A stretch of DNA of 64,000 nt from Pseudomonas jessenii. GTDB lineage: Bacteria; Pseudomonadota; Gammaproteobacteria; Pseudomonadales; Pseudomonadaceae. Position numbers and translations under genes: made by a program. Under the pieces are notes generated by a model. The model worked only from the letters and a program-made list of their open reading frames with translations, did no database searches and was not told the origin of the DNA. This document shows, piece by piece, positions 55,755 through 63,954 of the stretch (positions are counted from its first letter, which is position 1; each line of letters begins with the position of its first letter). The stretch lies in assembly GCF_002236115.1 (NCBI RefSeq), contig NZ_NIWT01000003.1, positions 310,001 to 374,000 on the forward strand, given 5' to 3'.

Positions 55755-57941
55755 TTAACTCCTTGTTCCTTTACATGAGGGATATTTGGAACATCCCCAG
55801 AATTGGCTTCCAGCGCGTCTCCCCTTGCGAGCCGTCCGACGCACCATAGATGCACCACATACGGGGCAGGAATTCGATACTGGCGAACGCGAAGAGCCAG
55901 TTGCAGTCGGGTGTGTCGGGGTTAGCCCCCCCGGGTTTCGAGCAGGTTGTACAGGAGCTCTTTTGGGAACCTCGATGGTGACGAGTGTAGGTGCAGGCAG
56001 ATTGATCCCCAAAGCCGCGCAATCCACTTGGGCCTGTGCACGCTCTTCAAGTGCCTGCAAGAGAGATTGATCTGGCGCAGACTTAGCGGATAGGCACCGT
56101 GGCGCCGCAGATTGCAAAGCAGCCAGACCCGAACGAAGCTTTTTCTGCAAATCAATCTGTCTAGCTGCGGATGCGGAACGTGCTGCGTTTTCGGCTTGGA
56201 TATCAGATGGATCTGGCGAGGTATTGTAGCGGAACTTAGCCTCGTGACTTTGGCGCCATGCGAGCATTTTTCCAGTAAATGCCTCGCCAAACCCCGGCAC
56301 CGCACGAACAGCAGAAGCCGTTACGTCAGCAGCAGTCTCAATACCAAAGGAGGCCAACGTAGCAGTCTTCGCAGGTCCGATACCCGGTATTGTTGCGCGT
56401 CTGATCAGAAACCGATCCAAGAAATCTATTCTCTGACGCGCCTCTCGCGTCGACTTCAGCTTTGTCAGAACATCCGCGAGATCCCCTTCAACCTGCCGAT
56501 ATCGGGCTACACAGTCTTCCAAGTCGGCACGCAGAACAATAATCTCTTTCAGGCCAATGCGCTGCAAATGTGCCATGGATAGCAAATGCACCCGACTATC
56601 AGCATCCACGTAAGCCTTGCGAAATGGCGCTGGATCCACCTTAGCCTTTGTGAAGAATGCTACCAAGCCGTAAACACCCAGGGCTCCCCAAAAGAGCCCT
56701 AACCGAGGCACGTTGACAAATCCGATGATTGCCGCCAACAACGCCAGAACGCCGTAGATGGTTTTCTCTGGGCTATTGCTCTTTGCCTGCGTAACTGCGG
56801 CACTCGGCGGGCCCACATTTCCGCCCCAGGTAGGCAGGGCTTCTTCCGGCCGAGGAATCCGCACCGCTTTGATAGCAGCCCATACCGCCTCAAGATCGAA
56901 GGACCCTGCCGTAGGTATATTCCCCGCGACAAGGCCCAATGGGAACATTTCGAAACCAGATTGACTTGCGAGCCGACACCAAAGACAGCTACCTGCCGCA
57001 CCAGGAAAATAGTGAGTCGGTACATTTGCACATTGACGTAGGCTAGTTTCGAGTCCTTGAAGCAAACTCACCCACGCAACCGGGTCCGGGCGAGAGGTAG
57101 CAACAAGACCGAACGCTGACTCAAATGCTACGGCAAGCGATGGTGGGAAATCTGCTAACAGCACCGAACCGGGTGGCGGTGAGGTCCGCGTATCGTCGCG
57201 TCGCGCAATTGAAAAGGCAAAACGGTTCTGCGCAATCGACTGACCCAGACTAAGATCTGCACCACTAAAACGGCCAGAATAGGGGTGTTTCCCCATGACC
57301 AGCAATTGAAAGATGGCAACTGCGAGTCCGAAGTTGTCATGTGCCTGAGTGCGCTTGACACTACTAAAACTGACACCATGGAGTTCTGGGGGCGTGAAGT
57401 CCTCCATACCAACAACACAGGGATAGGACTGCCCTTTCAAACTAAACTGAAAGCTATCGGCATCAATCAGTGCAACGGTGGCGTCCTGCGCAACAAGAAC
57501 TCCGGAATGGTTGAGATCCCCAATAATACAGCCAGCTTTATGCACCGTCGCGACGGCACGCGCAACGTTTTGCGCCACCCGTACCAGAAACCGATAGTCC
57601 GCTTTTGGAAAATGGATTTTGCGTGACTTCGGGCTGTACAGTTCATGGAGCGGCCTGTACCCCGCAACCAGCCGCATAGAAAAACCAGCGAAGTTGCCAG
57701 AGGAGTCAGTAACCACCTCGGATGGGAAAGCTACCAGAGTGGTCGCTTCAGCCAACCGCCCCTCTACCATCGCTCTAACCTTACTTTCGCGGGAGCGCCG
57801 AATCTCAGCTTTGTAGATTTTCACTGCACGATCGGCATGCCCCACCAGCGCGTACACATCCCCCTCGCCTCCTTTGCCGAGGCGTTTATCGAGCTGCTCA
57901 TTCTTACCGGCGATCCGTACCGGCGGCGATTTCATCGACAT
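55755..57941 (-). CDS. TerY-P triad protein kinase with HhH and zinc ribbon
   Basis: 728 residues. Protein kinase domain (about 15-300): glycine loop LGKGGEGDVY 21-30, Lys41, catalytic GDLN 141-144 (Asp142), metal Asp in IDADSF (about 160-162). A CxxC (319-322) follows; one or two membrane helices at about 396-428; helix-hairpin-helix repeats at about 515-560 (IPGIGPAKTATLASFGIETAAD and AVPGFGE); a topoisomerase-type C4 zinc ribbon at 692-723 (CPVCGASM...WGCSKYPSC). Catalytic residues are intact. Third gene of the triad, overlapping the phosphatase gene by 10 bases. Confidence 0.9.
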   Translation of the reverse strand: MSMKSPPVRIAGKNEQLDKRLGKGGEGDVYALVGHADRAVKIYKAEIRRSRESKVRAMVEGRLAEATTLVAFPSEVVTDSSGNFAGFSMRLVAGYRPLHELYSPKSRKIHFPKADYRFLVRVAQNVARAVATVHKAGCIIGDLNHSGVLVAQDATVALIDADSFQFSLKGQSYPCVVGMEDFTPPELHGVSFSSVKRTQAHDNFGLAVAIFQLLVMGKHPYSGRFSGADLSLGQSIAQNRFAFSIARRDDTRTSPPPGSVLLADFPPSLAVAFESAFGLVATSRPDPVAWVSLLQGLETSLRQCANVPTHYFPGAAGSCLWCRLASQSGFEMFPLGLVAGNIPTAGSFDLEAVWAAIKAVRIPRPEEALPTWGGNVGPPSAAVTQAKSNSPEKTIYGVLALLAAIIGFVNVPRLGLFWGALGVYGLVAFFTKAKVDPAPFRKAYVDADSRVHLLSMAHLQRIGLKEIIVLRADLEDCVARYRQVEGDLADVLTKLKSTREARQRIDFLDRFLIRRATIPGIGPAKTATLASFGIETAADVTASAVRAVPGFGEAFTGKMLAWRQSHEAKFRYNTSPDPSDIQAENAARSASAARQIDLQKKLRSGLAALQSAAPRCLSAKSAPDQSLLQALEERAQAQVDCAALGINLPAPTLVTIEVPKRAPVQPARNPGGLTPTHPTATGSSRSPVSNSCPVCGASMVRRTARKGRRAGSQFWGCSKYPSCKGTRS

Positions 57942-58735
57942 GAAACGAGGATGAGTGTCTTGTCGTCATCCGTTCGCTCGCAGAGCGCAGGACTGTCCAG
58001 ATACCGCGCAAGTGCGCCTGACAATTCAACCAAGCGCCCCTCTCCTCCCATCTGGTCGACCGGCTTAAGCATTGGATCAAAGAACCTAGCAAAAGGCTGC
58101 TGTGTTGCTTGCTCCAAAGCGACTGCCTCCAACCCATCCGAAAACAAAGCGAAGGCGTCATACTCAAGATCCATATTAAAAGTATGCAGCCGAACCTCAG
58201 GATCATCCGTAACGAAATAGGTTGTCGAAGCAAACTCTCCATTTTCTGGCCAGCACAAGGCCTCCCATACTCCAGCCTTACGAGCGACAAGCGCGCTGTC
58301 GCCAATCTGCAAAGCCAAGACACGTCCTTTGAAAACCACCAGCATCACCAGCGTCGCTGCGAACTGTCGTCGAGTTAGTCCACGCCGCGCTGCGACCTCG
58401 GAGAGAAGGTCTCTCACCAGATCAATCCAACACAGGATCACCTCATTATCTGGCAAGCAGTTATGGTGTTCGAACCATGAACGGAAGTTGGCTATTAGGC
58501 TGCGGCAAATCAAGGACGCACCTTGCCCACCGTAACTCGCGCTGCCCGCTCCGTCGGAGACTACAGCGCAGAACGCATGTGGGTTGATCCGAGCCACACT
58601 GTAGGCATCCTGCTTTCGCGTCCCCATACGCTGATGAGACGTGCCAACACACGAGGCAGCCGCCCAACGCCAACGAGGACTATCCAGCAATTGCCCAACC
58701 CTCTGGGCCAGTCGGATTGGCAAGTGGAACTGCAT
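57932..58735 (-). CDS. PP2C-type phosphatase of TerY-P triad
   Basis: 267 residues. PP2C metal ligands: Asp43 in RKQDAYSV, Asp61 in [12 protein letters not shown] in [16 protein letters not shown] and DDKTLIL near the end. Ser/Thr phosphatase that would reverse the kinase. Its start lies inside the 3' end of the vWA gene (56-base overlap), indicating tight coupling. Confidence 0.92.
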   Translation of the reverse strand: MQFHLPIRLAQRVGQLLDSPRWRWAAASCVGTSHQRMGTRKQDAYSVARINPHAFCAVVSDGAGSASYGGQGASLICRSLIANFRSWFEHHNCLPDNEVILCWIDLVRDLLSEVAARRGLTRRQFAATLVMLVVFKGRVLALQIGDSALVARKAGVWEALCWPENGEFASTTYFVTDDPEVRLHTFNMDLEYDAFALFSDGLEAVALEQATQQPFARFFDPMLKPVDQMGGEGRLVELSGALARYLDSPALCERTDDDKTLILVSCR

Positions 58736-59357
58736 CGCCTGGATTCGATTGCGATACAGCGCTTAAAGAGCTGGATAGCCAAGCAAAGAGTTCCCGAAAC
58801 GCCAAACCCTTGAGCTTTAATGGTTGACGTGTACCCAACTGCGAGAGAGCCGACATATCCGCACCATCGACACCAACGGAGTAGAACATGAACTCTTTAC
58901 GCTCTTCCCCTTCGTGGACACGTCGACGTGCCTCCTGCCAATCGTCAGTCGGGGCTCCATCGGTAATCAGAAATACCCAAGGACGGTAGTACTTAACGCC
59001 ATTGGAGCGGTAACGGTCCTTGCGCTCGCGCAGGAGATCCAATGCCCGCACAACGGCCTCCCCCATAGGCGTCACACCACTTGCTTCCATCACCTCGGGG
59101 AAAAAACCGTCGACAGTCGTGAATTCGGTACGAACATTGACAGGACCAAAAGTCACTACTGCTAACTCCACACGCTTCGCCGCCATTGCATCGGCGTAGA
59201 GATCATCTTTGAATGACTGCAAAGCATCGTTCAGCATCTGGATGGGCGCACCGTTCATAGAGCCCGATGTGTCCAACAGAAGTATGCAAGGGCACCGTTG
59301 CTCCGGATTTTCAGCAAACTCCGCGTCTGCAAACGGCTGTTGCTCGAAATCGCTCAT
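58680..59357 (-). CDS. TerY-like von Willebrand A protein
   Basis: 225 residues from the ATG preceded by GAGGGGG. vWA domain with MIDAS motif DTSGS (29-33), conserved Thr in [10 protein letters not shown] and [11 protein letters not shown]. TerY proteins bind metals or partner proteins; with PP2C and kinase genes they form the TerY-P triad described in genomic surveys of tellurium-resistance-linked stress systems and listed among candidate phage-defence systems. Function here is inferred from gene order. Confidence 0.9.
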   Translation of the reverse strand: MSDFEQQPFADAEFAENPEQRCPCILLLDTSGSMNGAPIQMLNDALQSFKDDLYADAMAAKRVELAVVTFGPVNVRTEFTTVDGFFPEVMEASGVTPMGEAVVRALDLLRERKDRYRSNGVKYYRPWVFLITDGAPTDDWQEARRRVHEGEERKEFMFYSVGVDGADMSALSQLGTRQPLKLKGLAFRELFAWLSSSLSAVSQSNPGDAVPLANPTGPEGWAIAG

Positions 59358-59611
59358 CTTGCCCCCTCTATCCTTTTCCGTGACGAGACTGTCGTGATAG
59401 CACGATACCAGCACGTACCGAAAAACGCACAAAATTGATCCGAACGGCGCCTCCCGCTAAGTGATGCCATGATTTTTTGGTGTTTTTAGTGCGATTTTAA
59501 ATAGCGACACAGGCTGCGGGTTTCGGGTCGCGCCTTACCCACCAGAAACCGCCCCCAGGAGGCCATGTTATCGTTGTATGCAGATCAGGTTGCGAATGTT
59601 GTGGAGAGAGG
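59358..59611. other. Divergent promoter region of the island genes
   Basis: 254 bases between the triad (leftward) and the unrecognised gene (rightward). AT-rich near 59470-59500. No clear promoter motif picked out by eye. Confidence 0.4.
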
Positions 59612-60613
59612 ATGACCAGGATAATCGCGAATTTCAAACATGACTGGCATGACCAGCTGTTAGAGCAGATGAGGTCTGCCTGGGGGGATCAGGTTGATAA
59701 GATCGAGAGGGAGGAAGTGCCATTTAGGTTTTTTGACTCCCTGCGTCGAGACGCCAACCCCAAACCGAGACGAATTGAAATTGCCAATGGCTTTGCGTGC
59801 CCCGCTGAATATGACGTTGGCTGGAGAAACCTACAAAAAAAGATTGAAGCTGGCGAATCGCTGAAACCCCACCAGAGCAAAGATCATAAAAGTTTTAGCA
59901 ACCAAGATGGTCTACTTGATGACTGGGGTGTACATCATTTCCACTTGGGTGTTGGTCCACATCCCAAATATCCCGGCTTCGTTGAGCGAACCCCGCACGT
60001 CGTTTTTGCCCTTGTTACCGATGATGTCTTTTACGCAATCAACACCTACTTGCATGAGGGATGGGCGAGCACTGAAGTCGTAGAAACGCTGCATCAAAAT
60101 TGGCCCGACGTAATACGCCAGTTTGTAATTCACGGAACTCCATCCGACCCCGTGACCGAAGCACAGCGTACGACATTGCGTAAAAAACGCGCTAACTGCT
60201 TTGTCACGGTAATGGATGGGACTGTCTATGGGCCGCTCGGTGGAGCTATGAGCTCGGCGGGTGTTGCTATTGATGCCGTGATGCGTACGGACGTTTGTCA
60301 CGATCAGATCGAGCGTTTTCAGCGCTCCGTTGAGGAGTCGGTCGAGCAAATTGTTGCCCAGCTGAAAATCCTTGGCCATACCGTCGTAGATGACCTACAC
60401 GCAAAGTATGTGATTTTGGATGGCGAAATGGCAGTTGGATTACCCGATTACGGCCTTACCCTCAAGATCGCATTCAAACCACACAGAAGCAGGACAGGGT
60501 GGGAGCGGTTTGTCTTGTGCGTTAAAAAAAGGGGCAACCACTCGCGTATCACACCTAAAAGGCTACACCCGCTTTGCTCACGGCATAAGTCGCAAAGGCG
60601 TGCAGAACAATAG
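59612..60613 (+). CDS. Unrecognised protein with HHFHLG motif
   Basis: 333 residues, no signal peptide or membrane segment. Features: DWGVHHFHLG (104-113), then VVFALVTDDVFYAINTYLHEGW (His148, Trp151) and LHQNWPDVI (His161). The clustered His/Asp suggest a metal-binding catalytic domain, perhaps a nuclease-like toxin fold, but I do not recognise a named family. The last 40 residues are basic and poorly ordered, and may follow a frameshift. Divergent from the TerY-P triad and next to tRNA-Arg; codon use is more AT-rich than the core genes. Function unknown. Confidence 0.7.
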   Translation: MTRIIANFKHDWHDQLLEQMRSAWGDQVDKIEREEVPFRFFDSLRRDANPKPRRIEIANGFACPAEYDVGWRNLQKKIEAGESLKPHQSKDHKSFSNQDGLLDDWGVHHFHLGVGPHPKYPGFVERTPHVVFALVTDDVFYAINTYLHEGWASTEVVETLHQNWPDVIRQFVIHGTPSDPVTEAQRTTLRKKRANCFVTVMDGTVYGPLGGAMSSAGVAIDAVMRTDVCHDQIERFQRSVEESVEQIVAQLKILGHTVVDDLHAKYVILDGEMAVGLPDYGLTLKIAFKPHRSRTGWERFVLCVKKRGNHSRITPKRLHPLCSRHKSQRRAEQ

Positions 60614-60865
60614 AGGAGGTGTGCGAGGCGCTATGAAACCATCAATGGTTTCATTAGCTTAGGTTTCTTAAGCCGGCGGCAGCCTCAAAAACAGAACTTC
60701 TGCTACGGATGTGCAGAACAGGCTACGCGCTGAGACAACCAACCACTCCGCCATGAGGTTTAAATAGCATGGCTGTAAGCCTCGCGGTAGCTCTCAACTG
60801 CTAGCCCAGTGATAGCCCAACGACTTTCAAAGAAAGTTTGTAACTCGGCAGGCCCTTGATTTATA
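60614..60865. other. Gap between the unrecognised gene and tRNA-Arg
   Basis: 252 bases. ATGAAACCATCAATGGTTTC plus AT (60633-60654) is a near-perfect hairpin that may end transcription of the gene before it. A minus-strand frame leaving the tRNA (to a stop at 60760) has a protein-like sequence (LQTFFESRWAITGLAVESYR) and may be a gene remnant, but is too short to name. No integrase. Confidence 0.5.
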
Positions 60866-60942
60866 TGGTGTCCCAGGGCAGGTTCGAACTGCCAACCTTC
60901 CCCTTAGGAGGGGGATGCTCTATCCAATTGAGCTACTGAGAC
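60866..60942 (-). tRNA. tRNA-Arg(CCT)
   Basis: 77 bases with full cloverleaf: acceptor stem GTCTCAG / CTGGGAC, D stem GCTC / GAGC, anticodon stem TCCCC / GGGGA with loop CTCCTAA (anticodon CCT), T stem GGCAG / CTGCC with TTCGAAC, encoded CCA end. The 3' end faces the accessory segment. Confidence 0.97.
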
Positions 60943-61232
60943 ACAGGTTGACCGCGACGATACGCGGTGCGATGGACGGCGTGCATGTTAACGGCCGGGC
61001 TGGCTTTTGTCATGTCGTCCGTAGGCTTTTTAAGTGTAGGCAGACGCCTCGGCCGGGCGCGGACTTGTTTACCATGCAAATTGCATCACTGCAAAAAGCC
61101 ATCATTGCAAAATGCAATATGGCGCTTTACCAAAAATAACTTAATTCATTGTTTTTAAAGAATTTAATTGTCGATAGACTCTGGCATGCGAGCTGCTTCT
61201 GCTGTTCTCACAGAACAACCGAGGTACGCCCC
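60943..61232. other. Region upstream of tRNA-Arg and of a small gene
   Basis: 290 bases. Holds the tRNA promoter (minus) and probably that of the small exported protein (plus). Two TGCAA-based palindromes, listed separately, lie at 61074-61118 in an AT-rich stretch. Confidence 0.5.
61074..61118. promoter_or_regulatory. Two TGCAA palindromes
   Basis: ATGCAAATTGCAT (61074-61086) and ATTGCAAAATGCAAT (61104-61118), centres 31 bases apart, three helical turns, with a further TGCAA between. The spacing suggests a dimer-of-dimers operator. I cannot assign a regulator. Confidence 0.5.
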
Positions 61233-61466
61233 ATGAAGAGCGCCCTTTCACTCTTGTCTGCAATCGCACTGGTGGTTTTAGCAGGCGTTCATTTTGTTCC
61301 CCAGAGCAGCGCTACGCAGGTTGCCCAACGTATGCCGCATTACCTTCAGTTGCAGAAGGCACCGCAGCTGGCAGTGACGAGCGACCGGCACAGCCTTGTC
61401 AGTCAGGAGATCGACCAGGAAAACATCCTGATGCCGGCTCCGTCTGCCGAACGTTTGGTATTTTGA
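61233..61466 (+). CDS. Small exported protein of unknown function
   Basis: 77 residues from the ATG with GAGG about 9 bases upstream. Signal peptide about 1-29 (MKSALSLLSAIALVVLAGVH). The mature part of about 48 residues is polar with no Cys. Function unknown; likely co-transcribed with the small membrane-protein gene that starts 24 bases later. Confidence 0.65.
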   Translation: MKSALSLLSAIALVVLAGVHFVPQSSATQVAQRMPHYLQLQKAPQLAVTSDRHSLVSQEIDQENILMPAPSAERLVF

Positions 61467-61489
61467 ATGACCTTTACCAGGAGCACAGC

Positions 61490-61669
61490 ATGTCCAGATC
61501 AGCCGCGAGTTTCTTCACCCTCGCCTTGTTGAGCGGCATTTTCCATCTGTCATTGACCCAGGACATGGTCGTCACTCTCCCCCTGATCGCCTGTGGCGTA
61601 TTCAGCACGCTGTTCGTGCTCGCATTGATCGCCGGGCGCAAGATCAAGTTTGATCCGGTACTGCGTTGA
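61490..61669 (+). CDS. Small inner-membrane protein
   Basis: 59 residues from the ATG 6 bases after AGGAG; an upstream ATG at 61463 overlapping the previous stop has no such site. Two membrane helices (about 5-25 and 30-48) and a short basic C-terminus (GRKIKFDPVLR). Function unknown. Confidence 0.65.
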   Translation: MSRSAASFFTLALLSGIFHLSLTQDMVVTLPLIACGVFSTLFVLALIAGRKIKFDPVLR

Positions 61670-62083
61670 TCCTGACATGGCAGACCCGCTGCAAGGGCCT
61701 GCCATCCATCCTGAATTCACCCCCGCTATACGACTTCCCCTAGTAAATCGGCAATTTGCCACTATCCTATAAAAGACAAGGAACAGGGTCCGAGTTCACT
61801 TTTTCCTGCCCGCCGGCAACCTTTCGTCGGGTGGAGAAAGCGATAAGCGATGCGGCCTGGTCGAACTTTTCAAACCAGTCCGCGTTTCTGATAATTGGTG
61901 CTGGCAGAACGCCTTTATTCGGTTCAATATTTGTCACATAATTGGCGCCAAGGATCTGGCTGCTTTGAGGCATGATGCGCGCCTCTATCAATTCAGGTTG
62001 AACATTTGGTCAGAGCGCTTGTCCTACCAGACATCCTGCGGCCAATCCCGAAAACCGCTCCCCTGAACTAACCGGTTAAATAT
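61670..62083. other. amrZ upstream region
   Basis: 414 bases without a supported gene; contains the amrZ promoter and the AmrZ-like site at 61903-61913. Short frames here (61756-61991, both strands) have no protein-like features. Confidence 0.5.
61903..61913 (+). promoter_or_regulatory. Candidate AmrZ autoregulatory site
   Basis: GGCAGAACGCC differs at one position from the AmrZ consensus GGCMAAACGCC. It lies about 170 bases before the amrZ ATG; AmrZ represses its own gene in P. aeruginosa. Confidence 0.5.
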
Positions 62084-62410
62084 ATGCGCCCATTGAAACA
62101 GGCAATTTATTCCAGCCGTACGGCTGACAAGTTCGTCGTACGTCTGCCAGACGGAATGCGTGAACGCATTGCCGAGGTGGCTCGCAATCATCATCGCAGC
62201 ATGAACTCCGAAATCATTGCGCGCCTTGAGCAGAGTCTTATTCAGGAAGGCGCACTGGGAGAAGAGTTGAGCATGCGCCTGGACAGCCCGGAGCTTTCCT
62301 TGCACGAACGGGAGTTGCTGCAGCGCTTCCGCCAGCTCTCCCATCGACAGCAGAACGCCCTTGTTTCGCTGATCGCCCATGACGCTGAAATGACCGCCGA
62401 CGCTTCCTGA
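62084..62410 (+). CDS. amrZ: Ribbon-helix-helix regulator AmrZ
   Basis: 108 residues, same length as P. aeruginosa AmrZ and near-identical in the DNA-binding part ([20 protein letters not shown], then [18 protein letters not shown]). Arc-type ribbon-helix-helix domain at about 15-65 and the tetramerisation C-terminus ([20 protein letters not shown]). Regulates flagella, exopolysaccharide and c-di-GMP genes. Single gene with its own terminator. Confidence 0.97.
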   Translation: MRPLKQAIYSSRTADKFVVRLPDGMRERIAEVARNHHRSMNSEIIARLEQSLIQEGALGEELSMRLDSPELSLHERELLQRFRQLSHRQQNALVSLIAHDAEMTADAS

Positions 62411-62426
62411 TTCTGCCAGTAAGCCC

Positions 62427-62456
62427 AAGCCAGCCTGATCGCTGGCTTTTTTTTGC
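62427..62456 (+). terminator. Terminator of amrZ
   Basis: Stem AAGCCAGC / GCTGGCTT with CTGATC loop followed by eight T, 17 bases after the stop. Confidence 0.9.
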
Positions 62457-62472
62457 CTGAAATCCGGGCACA

Positions 62473-62500
62473 AAAAAACCCGCCAAAGACGGGTTTTCGA
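62473..62500 (-). terminator. Terminator of mgtE
   Basis: Stem AAAACCCGTC / G-CGGGTTTT on the minus strand ending in seven T, just after the mgtE stop. Confidence 0.85.
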
Positions 62501-62511
62501 TGAACGAGGCT

Positions 62512-63954
62512 TCAGAGCAGGAAGATTGTCGCCAACCCCAGGAAGATGAAGAAGCCGCCGCTGTCGGTCATGGCCGTGATCATCACGCTGGCCCCCATCG
62601 CCGGGTCGCGCCCCATCTTCGCCAGGGTCATCGGGATCAAAACCCCCATCAACGCCGCCAGTAGCAAGTTAAGCGTCATCGCGGCGGTCATCACCACGCC
62701 CAAAGACCAACTGCCATAGAGCAGGTAGGCAACCACACCGATCACCCCGCCCCAGATCACGCCGTTGATCAGCGCTACCGCCAATTCCTTGCGCATCAGG
62801 CGCGAGGTATTGCCGGTGCTCACCTGGTCCAGCGCCATGGCCCGAACAATCATGGTGATGGTCTGGTTACCCGAGTTACCACCGATCCCCGCCACGATCG
62901 GCATCAACGCCGCAAGCGCCACGAGCTTCTCGATCGAACCCTCAAACAAACCGATGACCCGAGAAGCCACGAACGCGGTAATCAGGTTGATCGCCAGCCA
63001 GGCCCAACGGTTACGCAGGGATTTCCAGACCGACGCAAAAATGTCTTCTTCTTCACGCAGACCCGCCATGTTGAGAACTTCGCTTTCGCTCTCTTCACGG
63101 ATCAGGTCGACCATTTCATCGATGGTCAGACGGCCGATCAGCTTGCCGTTCTTGTCGACCACGGGTGCGGAGATCAAGTCATAACGCTCGAATGCCTGGG
63201 CGGCATCGTAGGCGTCTTCGTCCGGGTGGAAACTCACCGGATCGCTGGCCATCACCTCGGAAACCTGTTTGTCCGGATCGTTGACCAGCAAACGCTTGAT
63301 CGGCAACACGCCCTTGAGCACGCCGTCGTAATCGACCACGAACAGTTTGTCGGTGTGGCCCGGCAACTCCTTGAGACGGCGCAGGTAACGCAAGACCACT
63401 TCAAGGCTGACATCCTCGCGGATGGTCACCATCTCGAAGTCCATCAGCGCACCGACCTGCTCCTCGTCATAGGACAGAGCCGAACGCACGCGCTCGCGTT
63501 GTTGCTGGTCGAGGGTCTCCATGAGCTCATGGACGACGTCTCGCGGCAGCTCGGAGGCCAGGTCAGCGAGTTCGTCGGCATCCATGTCCTTGGCGGCTGC
63601 CAGGAGCTCGTGATCGTCCATGTCGGCGATCAGTGATTCACGGACCGAATCGGATACTTCAAGAAGGATGTCGCCGTCGCGATCGGCCTTGACCAGTTGC
63701 CAGAGCGTCAGACGATCGTCCAGCGGCAAGGCTTCAAGGATGTAGGCGACGTCGGCGGAGTGCAGGTCATCGAGTTTGCGTTGCAACTCGACGAGGTTCT
63801 GCCGGTGGACCAGGTTCTCGACCCGGTCATGATGCGGGCCTTCCTGGCGGTGAGTCAGGTCTTCTACAACTCGCTGGCGCTGCAGCAACTCAACCACCTG
63901 AGCCAGGCGATCCTGCAAGCTTTCCTGCGTTTTCTTTACTTCAACTTCGGACAT
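62512..63954 (-). CDS. mgtE: Magnesium transporter MgtE
   Basis: 480 residues from the ATG giving MSEVEVKKTQESL, with GGAG upstream. N domain (about 30-150, helical repeats), CBS pair (about 160-290: VDYDGVLKGVLPIKRLLV and VVDKNGKLIGRLTIDEMVD), plug helix, and five membrane helices (about 310-480) with PIVAGIGGNSGNQT in the pore region. Mg2+ channel closed by Mg2+ bound to the cytoplasmic domains. Complete at both ends. Confidence 0.96.
   Translation of the reverse strand: MSEVEVKKTQESLQDRLAQVVELLQRQRVVEDLTHRQEGPHHDRVENLVHRQNLVELQRKLDDLHSADVAYILEALPLDDRLTLWQLVKADRDGDILLEVSDSVRESLIADMDDHELLAAAKDMDADELADLASELPRDVVHELMETLDQQQRERVRSALSYDEEQVGALMDFEMVTIREDVSLEVVLRYLRRLKELPGHTDKLFVVDYDGVLKGVLPIKRLLVNDPDKQVSEVMASDPVSFHPDEDAYDAAQAFERYDLISAPVVDKNGKLIGRLTIDEMVDLIREESESEVLNMAGLREEEDIFASVWKSLRNRWAWLAINLITAFVASRVIGLFEGSIEKLVALAALMPIVAGIGGNSGNQTITMIVRAMALDQVSTGNTSRLMRKELAVALINGVIWGGVIGVVAYLLYGSWSLGVVMTAAMTLNLLLAALMGVLIPMTLAKMGRDPAMGASVMITAMTDSGGFFIFLGLATIFLL

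Noticed and set aside
60760..60865. Minus-strand frame leaving the tRNA 3' end, possible integrase remnant
   Set aside because: Too short (about 35 codons) and without the Arg-His-Arg-Tyr residues of a tyrosine recombinase; not called as a gene.
60915..61139. 74-codon plus-strand frame starting inside the tRNA
   Set aside because: Begins in tRNA-Arg and resembles the spurious proteins often called over tRNA genes.
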